From contig AJFK01001064.1 of the NCBI GenBank assembly GCA_000467715.1, positions 78,442 to 142,441 on the forward strand: 64,000 bases of DNA. Reading direction: 5' to 3'. The notes beneath the pieces are model-generated. The model was given only the letters and a program-made list of their open reading frames with translations. It did not search any database and had not been told where the DNA came from. How positions within the stretch are numbered: the stretch's first letter is position 1; the number at the start of each line of letters is the position of its first letter. The stretch is from Hysterium pulicare CBS 123377. Its lineage: Eukaryota > Ascomycota > Dothideomycetes > Hysteriales > Hysteriaceae. The position numbers were made by a program, and so were the translations under genes. Shown here piece after piece: positions 36,612-45,424 of the stretch.

Positions 36612-38759
36612 ATGCCTTCGATACTCTCCGAAGAGGATAAGCTGACGGTCAAACGGACTGTGCCCAAAGCTTCGAACAAGATCCACGCCGTTGCCGTTGC
36701 GAAACTATATATAGCGTACCCCGACAGACACCGATGGACATACACTGGTCTTCAGGGTGCCGCAGTACTCGCAAATGACTTGGTTGGGAACACATTCTGG
36801 ATCAAGCTGGTAGATGTGTCTGTACGTCAATTGCTCTGGCACTTCTCGATTTCTAACCTCACTAATTGTTACTAGCCTGCAAACCGTGGAGTGATATGGG
36901 ATCAGGAAATCTACGACACTTTCTCCTACAATCAAGATCGTGTATTCTTCCATACCTTTGAACTCGAGGACTGTCTGGCCGGACTTTCTTTCAGCGATGA
37001 AAAAGAGGCAAAAACTTTCAAGAAGAAGATGGACGACCGAGAGAAGAAGGCAGATAAGAATACGAGGAATAAGCCATTTGGAGCATCTATGCAAGGCTCA
37101 TCCGCTACAAATGGCAAGAAGGAACACCATGGTCTACTTGGGGGTATCTTTGGCCACAGACACAGTTCGGCTTCCCACCACCAGCCTCAATCGATCATTC
37201 CACCGAGCACTTTGAGTGTCACTTCACCTACTCAGAACAGCCATTCCAACGCATCGAGTGCCAGAAGCTCCGCGATTGATACTACGGATCCATCTTGGCA
37301 ACCCCTACTGAAGGAATTGCTTGCTATGGGAATAACGGAGGATCAAATCGAGGAGAATGCCGACTTTATCAAGCTATATATTGAACAAAGGAAGATAGAG
37401 GAAAAGATAGCAGCAGACTCAGCAGCGAAAGGCGCGAGGGCTCCACCTCCCCCGCCACCGAGTGCACCTGCGGGAAGGACCACATCGATCAGCCCTCAGA
37501 ATACGGGAAGCTCGAGGAGAGGGCCCCCTCCGGCTCCGCCGCCAGCAAGGAGAACTAGAACTGATGTTCCTGTAGTCAACCGAGCTTCGTCATCAAGTCC
37601 AGCACCTCCTTCACCTCCAAGACAAGCATCGCCTCCTCCTGGGCCTCCCGTTCCGAGATTCCGTGCTCCTCCTCCCATTGCTGAAGCTGGGAAATTTGCT
37701 CATGAGCCTCCAGCGCCTCCGTCAAGAGCGCGAGCTACTTCAAATAGTCTGGTAAATCCAGGGCCTCCCCCGCCTCCTCGACCCCCGAAAACACCCGTCG
37801 AAGAAGAGTCCAGTCAGCCAGCACACAAATTTGGCGTACCGCCGCCATTTACAGGCGCTCGCGCACCATCTAATCCACCTCTTCCGCCAAGTCGAGGTCC
37901 AGTCCCTCCTCCGCCCCCAGCGCGAGATACCCCTTCAATCCACGTAGCTCCTCCCCCACTCCCGCCAAAAGGCTCGTCTGCGCCTCCGCCTCTACCGCCT
38001 ACGACATCTCGTCCTCTCCCATCTCCGAGCTCAGTTCCTCCGCCCCCGCCTCGCAATAATGTTCCCGAAGATGACGAGGACTACGATCCATATCGATATG
38101 CGGCTTCGGCACCACGCGCAGTACCTCCACCACCGCCTCTACCTTCAAATAATGCCCCTCATCCTCCTCCATTGCCTTCGACAAATGCCCCAGCACCGCC
38201 GCCTTTGCCGCCATTGGGCAACGTAGCACCGCCTCCTCCGCCGATGCCGCACAGTTCGATACCTCCTCCGCCGCCGATGCCGAACAATTCGATTCCGCCT
38301 CCGCCTCCGATGCCGAACAAATCGATTCCCCCTCCACCTCCGATGCCTTCAGGCCACGTTCCTCCGCCTCCGCCTTTGCCCCCAGGCAACGGACCACCCC
38401 CACCGCCTCCAATGCCCGGCGCAGGCTTACCAAAGAAAGCGGCAGGTGGCGGCGGCGTAGACAATTTGTTGGCGGACATTCGTGGCGGTGCCAGGCTGAA
38501 GAAAGTTTCGGACGCGGAAAAGAGGGATCGCAGTGGAGCGCTCGTGCCGGGCGCGGAACCTTCGGCCAGTTCACCTTCTGCTGGAGGTGCAGCTGCTGGT
38601 GCTGGTGCGGAAGCCGGTTTGGCTGGAGCGTTGGCTAGTGCGCTTGCTGCCAGGAAGAGTAAAGTTAGTCATAGTGGTAAGTTATTGGATATCTCGACCG
38701 TTTACTCTTCGATGTGCTAATGCATAATAGATGATGAGGATGAAAATGACGATTGGTGA
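36612..38759 (+). CDS. las17: Wiskott-Aldrich syndrome protein homologue Las17/WasA
   Basis: WASP/Las17 activates Arp2/3-driven actin branching at endocytic patches and hyphal tips. Exons are 36612-36821, 36876-38676 and 38731-38759; introns are 54 nt each, and the product has 679 residues. The N-terminal WH1/EVH1 domain covers about residues 10-115 (KIHAVAVAKLYIAYPDRHRW, FWIKLVDVSPANRGVIWDQE, FHTFELEDCLAGLSF) and recruits verprolin/WIP. A basic region follows, then a helical stretch (LLKELLAMGITEDQIEENAD). About 330 residues are proline-rich with many PPPPP runs for SH3 proteins and profilin. The WH2 actin-binding motif is NLLADIRGGARLKKVS near residue 600. The acidic Arp2/3-binding tail DDEDENDDW is encoded by a separate 29-nt last exon. 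No CRIB domain is seen, as usual in fungal WASPs. Confidence 0.95.
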
Positions 38760-40193
38760 TTGAAGAATGAACGGGATTAGGTGGATGCTGTTTGTAGAAT
38801 GCAATAACGGCTTTGGCCAATTCTTGTCAGGAGTCTAGGACAACCGCGAGGCACGACGGCTTCGTCCTGAGGACCCTGGAAAGACCATTGGTGGATGAAG
38901 AGACAAGTGTACTTTGTCTGGGTCAATGGGATTGAGACACTGCTCTGAAAGCGTGTGTGGATATTGAAAAACGATACCGAGGACCGAATTGGAGTTTAGC
39001 GTGGAGTAGTGTAGCGGTTACATTGATAGTTACTACTGAGAAGTATATGGCCCTTCTTTTGACCGCGCTTTATTGCTGAGTATGCCTTCTGCAAGGATCC
39101 CAGGGGTTTAAGTATGTCAACCGTGCATCTATATTTTACGTATCATGGTAGAATCACCCGAAGCCAGACGCTTCATAGTTTCCGGGGATGGATGTCAAAG
39201 TTCGAATGCTCAACATCCTAAGTTCGGATACCCACCAATTCGATGTTGTCTAATCATTAAATATGAAATTTCCAGACAAGAAGAATGCCTTCTTTCTCCT
39301 TGATGGGACTTCAAGGATTTGGAGCATGAGGAAAGGTTTCGAAGCAAAACGACAGGCTTGTTCAAAGAATGGAAATATCAAGATGGCGTTACCATCGGCC
39401 CCTTAATTAAACACCCTTTTTAAACGTCTTCCTGATCTCCAAAACATCGTGCATCTCAGCTGGCTTTTGTTGAAAGGAGAACTGTCCAACGGAAACCCCT
39501 GATCCCCTTATCACCCTCAGATATTTGAGATATTGTGTACGGGGCTTGAAAAGGGGAGATAACTGCATACCTTGGACCAGCCCATGAAAGAGATGTAGTC
39601 TATTCTACACCCTGTAGGTGTTTGTCCAGGGAGTTTGCTGCTTGTCTTACTTAAATAGCTGCTCCCACCTACCTTGTACCAGCGGATCATTTCTTTCTCT
39701 TCAGAAACACAATGACGTCCCGCAAACATGAGATGAGATACGTCTTTCATGGATGCGAGCGAATAACACATATAGCTCCTGAACAGACTTGTATGCATGA
39801 CTTCCCAGAGAGAAGCTGCGTTGAAATACGTACCAAAAGTATTCAGGGGACTAGTACCCGGGAGGTTTTGTGATACCCACGTAGAAGCAGGACACTGAAA
39901 AGACTTGAAGTATTATTTCAAATCCTTGGGCCGTCTTGAATATAACGATGAGTGTCTGAAGGAGGAAGATACTGGCTTGGTCCACTCCTTACGGCTAGCG
40001 TCGAGCAAGAACGATAGAAGCCCCGCACAGAACCTAATGATTCATTCGCCTCTGAAGCCCCTCCTCCTGAGTCACGCCGACATGCCCTGATTGGTGATAA
40101 TCCTTGGGAAAGTTCACGCGTTGCTTCTGCGTTCGTCTGTAACCAAGTACTTATTCCGATCAAAATTCTTTCTCCTTTAAATCTCTTACAATC
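38760..40193. other. Intergenic between LAS17 and the tRNA gene
   Basis: No supported protein gene. Short frames at 39517-39798 and 39905-40163 have no recognisable content. The immediate 5' flank of the tRNA contains T-rich sequence at 40167-40178. Confidence 0.4.
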
Positions 40194-40215
40194 GGACAGA
40201 TGGCCGAGCGGTTAA

Positions 40216-40267
40216 GTCAGTACCATTTGGAGATTTTTTGATTGAAATCTTGCTAACCATATGCCAG
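40216..40267 (+). other. Spliceosomal-type intron in the D arm of tRNA-Leu(CAA)
   Basis: The 52-nt insertion starts GTCAGT and ends CCAG, with a CTAAC branch-site match at 40253-40257, 11 nt before the acceptor. That layout equals the mRNA introns of this window. Removal joins GGTTAA to GGC and gives a standard D loop and 3-bp D stem. A one-base shift of the borders is possible because a G lies at both ends. Confidence 0.8.
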
Positions 40268-40282
40268 GGCGTGCGACTCAAG

Positions 40283-40307
40283 TGAAAGCTTTCCAGTTTA
40301 ACTGGTT
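40283..40307 (+). other. Canonical tRNA intron (after position 37)
   Basis: This 25-nt insertion sits directly 3' to the anticodon-adjacent G37, the standard eukaryotic tRNA intron site cut by the tRNA splicing endonuclease. It contains an inner inverted repeat, CCAGT...ACTGG. Exact ends may shift by one base. Confidence 0.8.
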
Positions 40308-40331
40308 TTCGCATGGAGAAATCCTCGTGGG

Positions 40332-40380
40332 GTATGTGATATCTAGTCTTCAATACAGATTACAACTAATTTCCCAACAG
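40332..40380 (+). other. Spliceosomal-type intron in the T arm of tRNA-Leu(CAA)
   Basis: The 49-nt insertion has a perfect GTATGT donor, a CTAAT branch-site match at 40366-40370 and a CAACAG acceptor. Removal gives a perfect 5-bp T stem and a TTCGAAT loop. Its final G keeps the B-box core GTTCGAATC contiguous in the DNA. Confidence 0.8.
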
Positions 40381-40406
40381 TTCGAATCCCACTCTGTTCA
40401 ACATTC

Positions 40407-40412
40407 TTTTTT
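40407..40412 (+). terminator. RNA polymerase III terminator of the tRNA gene
   Basis: A run of six T begins 7 bases after the discriminator base, the usual Pol III stop signal. Confidence 0.75.
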
Positions 40413-40931
40413 GTCATTGTCATTTTATAGTAATACCTATATACTTGTTTCAATAGCTATGTTGGTTGATTAAATGCTAATGAATCAAAAAAGCTTGATG
40501 CTACTTTTTTTTGAAAGTTGCGAAGGTGGGGGCGTAATATGCCAACACAGGATAGTTCTCGTATATTAATCGAAACTCCAGCAGCATTTCTGGCCCAGCA
40601 CCAGTTACGGTGTAACTTGAGAAATATCAGAGGTCAATAAATAAAAGAGAGCCCCTATATCTATCTCCCACAGAGATGAGATGTACACGATAACTTATAA
40701 TGATGACGGAATTTCTCCATTTCAAGACCATAATAGAATTGCCTCAATGTCATTCAAAATTATATTCCGCTATTTGTACATGCCGACATTAATTGAGAGC
40801 ATTCGCTCTATCATGACTAATTTCCTACCTCCAGGCGCTGCTGAAGGTATGTATATATCTCATAAAGCCCATCCATGCTCAAGTAATGAATGTGTTCCCA
40901 TAGCTCAGGTCTTATAGACGCCTCCTCTCGA
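40413..40931. other. Intergenic after the tRNA
   Basis: AT-rich, with nothing recognised. A plus frame at 40681-40917 is probably chance. Confidence 0.4.
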
Positions 40932-41760
40932 TCATTTGTTCAACTCCTCAGATCGCTTCTTCAACTCCTCCTTGCTGGCTGGTTTTCCGATGTTCTCAGC
41001 CATCACAGGGCCCTGTACCAAGACATGTCAGCTCCATCATATCCAATTTGACCTTTATGTTTGTGACGGAAGGTAGTCTGTACGTACTGGATTGGCCTTA
41101 TGAGCAGCCTGTGCCGCCATGCCACTAATACCTCCCGACGTGGCGCCCGAATTGTCATCTTGATGGTTGGGGTGGTCGGAAGCGGTGGAGTCGTTGGATT
41201 CCTTGGCGACTTTATCGAACAAGTCTATGAAGCACGAGATTGTTAGCATGTTTGTTCATCCAAGGAGAGAATCGGACACGTCTGTGCTGCAGAGGTTCAT
41301 CGTCCCTAGAAAAGGATACAGATAAAAGACCGACGAGGTAGAGAGATCGATAAGGTAATGATTTCAAGGATAGACCATCCTAAATGGACGTCTTGATGGG
41401 TCGTACTCGATCATGGTGATCGTGCTCGAAAAGACAGGACTTACTACTGCCAGTATTTTCTTCGGCGGGATGAACAGGCATCTTAGCTTTTTTCTGTCTT
41501 CTCCAATTTCCGAATTCGTTCTTGATATTCCCGAGTCCTTCTGCCCTCAAACTGAGCTTCTCAAAAGCCTTCTGTATCTCTTCGTTGGTCGAGTTCGGGG
41601 TGATTAGAATCTCTTCCTCTTCTTCGTCGTCTGACTGTTGCGTATTCGATGGAGTGTCTTTGGCGAGATCGGCGAAATTGGGTTTCTGGGCGTAGTAGTC
41701 GTCGATGAGTTCGTGTATGGGTTTCGTGGAGCCAGGAGGAATTGTGGATGGTGAGGCCAT
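40932..41760 (-). CDS. Conserved hypothetical acidic protein
   Basis: Three exons, 41760-41445, 41224-41088 and 41012-40932. The introns are 220 nt (GTAAGT donor, GCTAAC branch, CATAG acceptor) and 75 nt (GTACGT donor, TACAG acceptor). Frame continuity gives 177 residues. The protein is hydrophilic: MASPSTIPPGSTKPIHELID at the start, then an acidic run DDEEEEEILI. A segment NEEIQKAFEKLSLRAEGLGN follows, then a Ser/Asp/Asn-rich linker. It ends with GGISGMAAQAAHKANP and PASKEELKKRSEELNK. No signal peptide or membrane span. I do not recognise the family; the conserved-looking ends suggest a real protein. The 220-nt intron is long for this window, and a further small exon inside it cannot be excluded. 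Confidence 0.65.
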
Positions 41761-42703
41761 TATAAGGAAATATGACCGGTGACGTCGCTCAATATACGCG
41801 CCAAAGGGAAGGTGGGGTGCCAAGGCTGGTGCGGGGCCTTGTGGACCGAGCTGGAAAAGTTCTAGATAGAGTCGTGAATTAAAGTAAAAAGGTCTTTGAC
41901 GAGGTCGAGAAATACGGAAAGATGATGGCTTGCGACGGCGAGGAATGTACCCTATTATAAAGTGAGAATCGCCAGGTTCTTCGCTGTCATCGTGGAACAG
42001 AAACTGCCGTGAACCGTCTGCAACATGTTGAGAAAATGTTAGCAACGCCTTAAACATCCTCTGGAATCAACGGCTTTTGACATAATTTCCCGAATTGGAA
42101 ATACATTTTCTAAGCTTCCATTGGTGCGGCATAGAACAATATCAATCTCACATTTGACATTAAACTTTACACAGGGTTATTCTTTGTCCACCTGAAGACT
42201 CTTGTCCAACTTTTAGATCTTTGACTAATATTTACTTTGTCTCATTTAGCGGATATATTCTCTACAATATGTTGCGATTTCTGCTTCCTCCTCTTCACAA
42301 CTCCTTATGTAGCATCTCAGCCTATCTCTACTCTCTGAAAAAGCGCCGCCTCTTTCTCAAATCTGCGAGCAAAATGTGCCCACATTTGATTCCAAGGCAT
42401 CTGTTGTGCCGCTCTTTGGTCACCTTCCTCTAGAGAAGAACCCAGGAAGCGAGGCGAGGACTCATATCCAAACCCATCGTGACAAGCTCTGGACGAAGTT
42501 GATGTAGAAAGTATACTCTTGAGCCTTCTTTCGGGGGTTCACTTCTCCTCTTCCGCATGTACTATAAGTACTCCGGGGTTCCCGCCAAAAGCTTGTCTCA
42601 CTCCCAAGGCGTGGCCGATGACTCCACACTCTCCCGTGTAGCCAAAGAGAAGATTCTGATGCCATACACCCGTCCATCATCCCTCTGAATTCAGATATTC
42701 TTT
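41761..42703. other. Intergenic
   Basis: The minus frame of the preceding gene stays open to 42057 but reads as low-quality sequence and is taken as upstream DNA. Nothing else recognised. Confidence 0.4.
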
Positions 42704-42970
42704 TTATTCTCCACCCCAAGATCCGAAGACTTTGTAAAAGCAATATCCGATCCAGAGAAATGCGAGCGTGGACAGCATAAATGTGGCAATTAATTGGAAA
42801 GGAGATCTTTCTACCAAAGCGACGGACGCTTCTGAACTGTCATCACGGGGAAAGGTTTGGTAAGCGAAGGATTGCTGTTCGGGTTCGTACACAGTGACTG
42901 GATCGGTTGCTGGGTGGTGGTGGGGAGGAGGATCGGAGTGCGGATGATGATGGGATGTAGATGCGTCCAT
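42704..42970 (-). CDS. Small C-terminally anchored membrane protein
   Basis: Single exon of 88 residues with ATG at 42970. The N-terminus is His/Pro-rich (MDASTSHHHPHSDPPPHHHP), then comes a hydrophilic stretch with acidic residues, then one strongly hydrophobic helix at residues ~57-80 (FQLIATFMLSTLAFLWIGYC) and a short tail FYKVFGSWGGE. This is the layout of a tail-anchored or single-pass protein. No family is recognised. Support comes from clean hydrophobicity and an isolated, well-bounded frame; no splice or paralogue evidence exists. Confidence 0.5.
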   Translation of the reverse strand: MDASTSHHHPHSDPPPHHHPATDPVTVYEPEQQSFAYQTFPRDDSSEASVALVERSPFQLIATFMLSTLAFLWIGYCFYKVFGSWGGE

Positions 42971-43125
42971 TTTTGAACATGAGTGAGGTTAGTTGGCCAG
43001 TACAGAGTGGTATACTTGATGTCATGGGGATTGCGTGACTTTATAGGACGTCGTGGCTTAGAGGACTGTAGAATTAGGCTGAAGGATTGAGGCTGTGCAG
43101 TCTGCGGAGTTGATTGATTCATCTG

Positions 43126-43399
43126 AGAAGATTTCCTTCTTTAACGGATTTCGAAAAGATCGATTTCCATGGGAGAGGATCTCCTTTTGAAAGGCTTTCC
43201 TTCTTTAACGATTTTCGAAAAGATCGGTTTCCCTTTTAAGCAGATTTTCATGCTAGACACTCAGGTTCTGAGACTCTGTGCCTCTAAAACGGTTTCCGAG
43301 CGAGACGAATATCTTCTCAGAAGCATTCTTTCTAGCACAGCTTCTCAAGGATTTCAATAAATGGCGAAGAAGGAACTCTTCGTAGAAGCAATGCTTCTA
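43126..43399. repeat. Tandem array, period ~64-66 bp, palindromic GAAGCA-N-TGCTTC family
   Basis: Five unit starts can be placed near 43126, 43190, 43254, 43319 and 43384. A 36-bp block at 43133-43168 (starting TTCCTTCTTTAACG) recurs at 43197-43232 with three mismatches, exactly 64 bp apart. The last core, TAGAAGCA A TGCTTCTA at 43383-43399, is a perfect 8-bp inverted repeat. The core and the period tie it to the array at 1035-1340. Confidence 0.65.
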
Positions 43400-44023
43400 G
43401 CAAGTTTTGTCAAAGATTGGAACTGCTGCTTGATTGTTTTCTCCCACATTACCCTGGATCTACTTACTCCTTACGTTTTGCTAACCTATACGCCAGGTTC
43501 AGAGCTTTACCTTTGACTTTATTGGGAGATGAGAAACGGGACCGGGACCGGAGTTGGAGGCACATTACACGGATCTTTCTCCATGGCATTGATTTAATCT
43601 TGTTACTCGTGAGCGACACAAGTTGATTAAGTGGGGATTTTTTTGACTTCTGAGGAAAAGGAGAGGCGGTATAAGCGTAGGTGATCGATTTGGTCCTTGT
43701 ACGGAAAGGTCATTCTCATAGTATGCCTGGGCTTCAAAGAATAATTGAGACAAGTGAAGATAGGCTCAGACTTAGCTCATCTAACATTGATCCGTTTACT
43801 ATAATTTAAAGAGTTATTGAGATGAGCAAACGTCCTCTTTAACTTGGCTTATGGTCCGGGACGAAGGTTAGACGATTTAAAAGGCAGAAATATACCCACC
43901 TATACAAACCTCATGGCCAGACTGAATCCCGGGAGGTAAAAAGAAACTTTGAAGTAAAGGAAACATAAATACGAACTCGATCTCGAATCCTTCAACACGC
44001 CCTGAACCGATCTTGATGATCTC
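43400..44023. other. Intergenic between repeat array and cupin gene
   Basis: No coding or RNA feature recognised. Confidence 0.4.
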
Positions 44024-44813
44024 TCAAGCCGTCTTCAAGTACCTCTCCCACTCCTCCTTCGACGTATACTTCTCCATCAAAGGCTTATACCCCATCACCT
44101 TCGCTCCAAAAGCAAACGCCCCCTGAATCTTCCACGGAACCCACCACCTCAACGGTCCCAAAATCCAAATCCTCGGAAACCACACAAGCGCAGTCGCGGA
44201 AGCATGTCTACACATTCATCAACCCCTTCACTGGAGAAAAGAAGTGTCACACTCACTGACTCAACATTATCTGAAACGGATCTAATTTACTCTTCCCCTC
44301 ACTAACATCACTAACGAACCAAAGCAAATTCTGGAAAAACAACCAATCCATCGGCTCCGGCACGTCGCTCGGATGCGCCCATACTAAGATCGTCGTATCC
44401 TCCTCCGCATCCGCACACGGCCAAAAGGTATGCGGCACCCACGGTTTGATCTGATAGTCGCCGTCCGCGGGTGTCCGGATCTTGTCGATAGCGGCGTAAG
44501 TCGAGGTCGTACCGACGCGACCAGAGAGAACGCTGAAGGTTTCGGATTGGTCGAAGTGGAGGTGCAGGGGTGGGGCTTGGGGGTGCAATTTCCCGGTTTT
44601 GCAGAGGGGGTGGGTGGATATGTAGGTTGCGCGCATTAGGACGCTGGGAAGAGTGAGTTCTGGGATAGGGGTGAGGGATGTTTGAGGTGGTACTCACGTG
44701 GCATTGCGAGAGGGATGGGGTTCGAGGAATTCGATGATGAAGGAGTTGGAGAAGAGGGAGATGGGGCCGGCGATTAGTTTCTCGTCCAAGGGGGTTCGTT
44801 GGCCCACAACCAT
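44024..44813 (-). CDS. Cupin (RmlC-like) domain protein
   Basis: Three exons, 44813-44698, 44643-44257 and 44207-44024, with introns of 54 and 49 nt; 228 residues. The single cupin barrel is seen as PPLHLHFDQSETFSVLSGRV, the H-x-H-x5-E...G metal-binding pattern of cupin motif 1. Later PWVPHTFWPCADAEEDTTIL carries the motif-2 His. The C-terminal 60 residues are aromatic and amphipathic (ILGPLRWWVPWKIQGAFAFG) and may contact a membrane. Cupins of this type are diverse, and the substrate cannot be inferred. I chose the start at 44813 (MVVGQRTPLDEK); an in-frame ATG at 44933 would add 40 residues of less protein-like sequence. Confidence 0.8.
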
Positions 44814-45424
44814 TTTGTCAAAAAATAAATAATTAGGATGAAAAAGTGTATGCTCCGATTCATTCAACTGAACAGGTTGGATATGAAGAGGTATAGACAC
44901 GCCTTTTATGAAGTGAAAAATGGTCTCAGTCAACTCGAGAGACTAGTCCCGGAGTGAAACGCTCTTCGGGAAAGCTTCTGAAAGAAGCATTAGAAACATG
45001 ACGGATGCTTGAGTATTTGGGGTAGGTGTGAGCCTTGCCGCTTTGACTGTTGAAGCATTTCAGCTCTGCCTTCCCTACTACGCCGTACATTAGCTGTAGT
45101 TGGCTAGGGCTGACGGGTTACTCAGCAGTCCGGCCATTTTAGCCTCTGATCCATTCGTGAATATGGAGAGCTTCACATACAGATTCTGGTTGGTCATTTC
45201 ATAGAGCTGTGCTGAGAGAGAAAGTGGTTGAATCATGGATACGTACTCGAAATCACTGAGGTATCCTTGTCGATAACGCGATACGGTAAAGTCGGCACGT
45301 GCTCTTTGATGCTGCGATACGTATTAAATGATGTTTGAAATTGAAGCTCTCCAGATTGGTATCTAATGGCAAAGAAAATCGAAAATGAGGCTTTATTCCC
45401 AAATTAGTCCGAAGTTTGTCCTTC
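44814..45424. other. Intergenic
   Basis: Contains an isolated piece resembling the palindromic repeat family (AAGCTTCTGAAAGAAGCATT at about 44972). No gene supported. Confidence 0.4.

Larger units (their letters stand above)
40194..40400 (+). tRNA. tRNA-Leu(CAA) interrupted by three introns, two of spliceosomal type
   Basis: The acceptor stem pairs GGACAGA (40194-40200) with TCTGTTC (40393-40399), with discriminator A at 40400. T8 G9 and D stem GCC (40203-40205) close on GGC (40268-40270) only when 40216-40267 is removed. The anticodon stem is TGCGA (40272-40276) / TCGCA (40309-40313) with loop C-T-CAA-G; the anticodon is at 40279-40281. The canonical intron 40283-40307 lies after base 37, where yeast tRNA-Leu(CAA) also has one. 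The long class II variable arm (40314-40326) has a GGA/TCC stem. T stem GTGGG (40327-40331) pairs with CCCAC (40388-40392) around TTCGAAT only when 40332-40380 is removed. The mature RNA is 81 nt before CCA. The A box (TGGCCGAGCGG) and a B box (GTTCGAATC) are present, and a T6 terminator follows. The two extra introns are described separately. Confidence 0.88.

Noticed and set aside
37999-38574. 191-codon minus-strand frame opposite LAS17, and Gly-rich frames at 37496-38479
   Set aside because: They are antisense images of the proline codons of the WASP gene.
40194-40400. Reading the interrupted tRNA as a plain pseudogene
   Set aside because: Both extra insertions have exact GT-AG ends and branch sites and restore perfect stems when removed; random decay would not do this. 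It stays possible until expression is shown.
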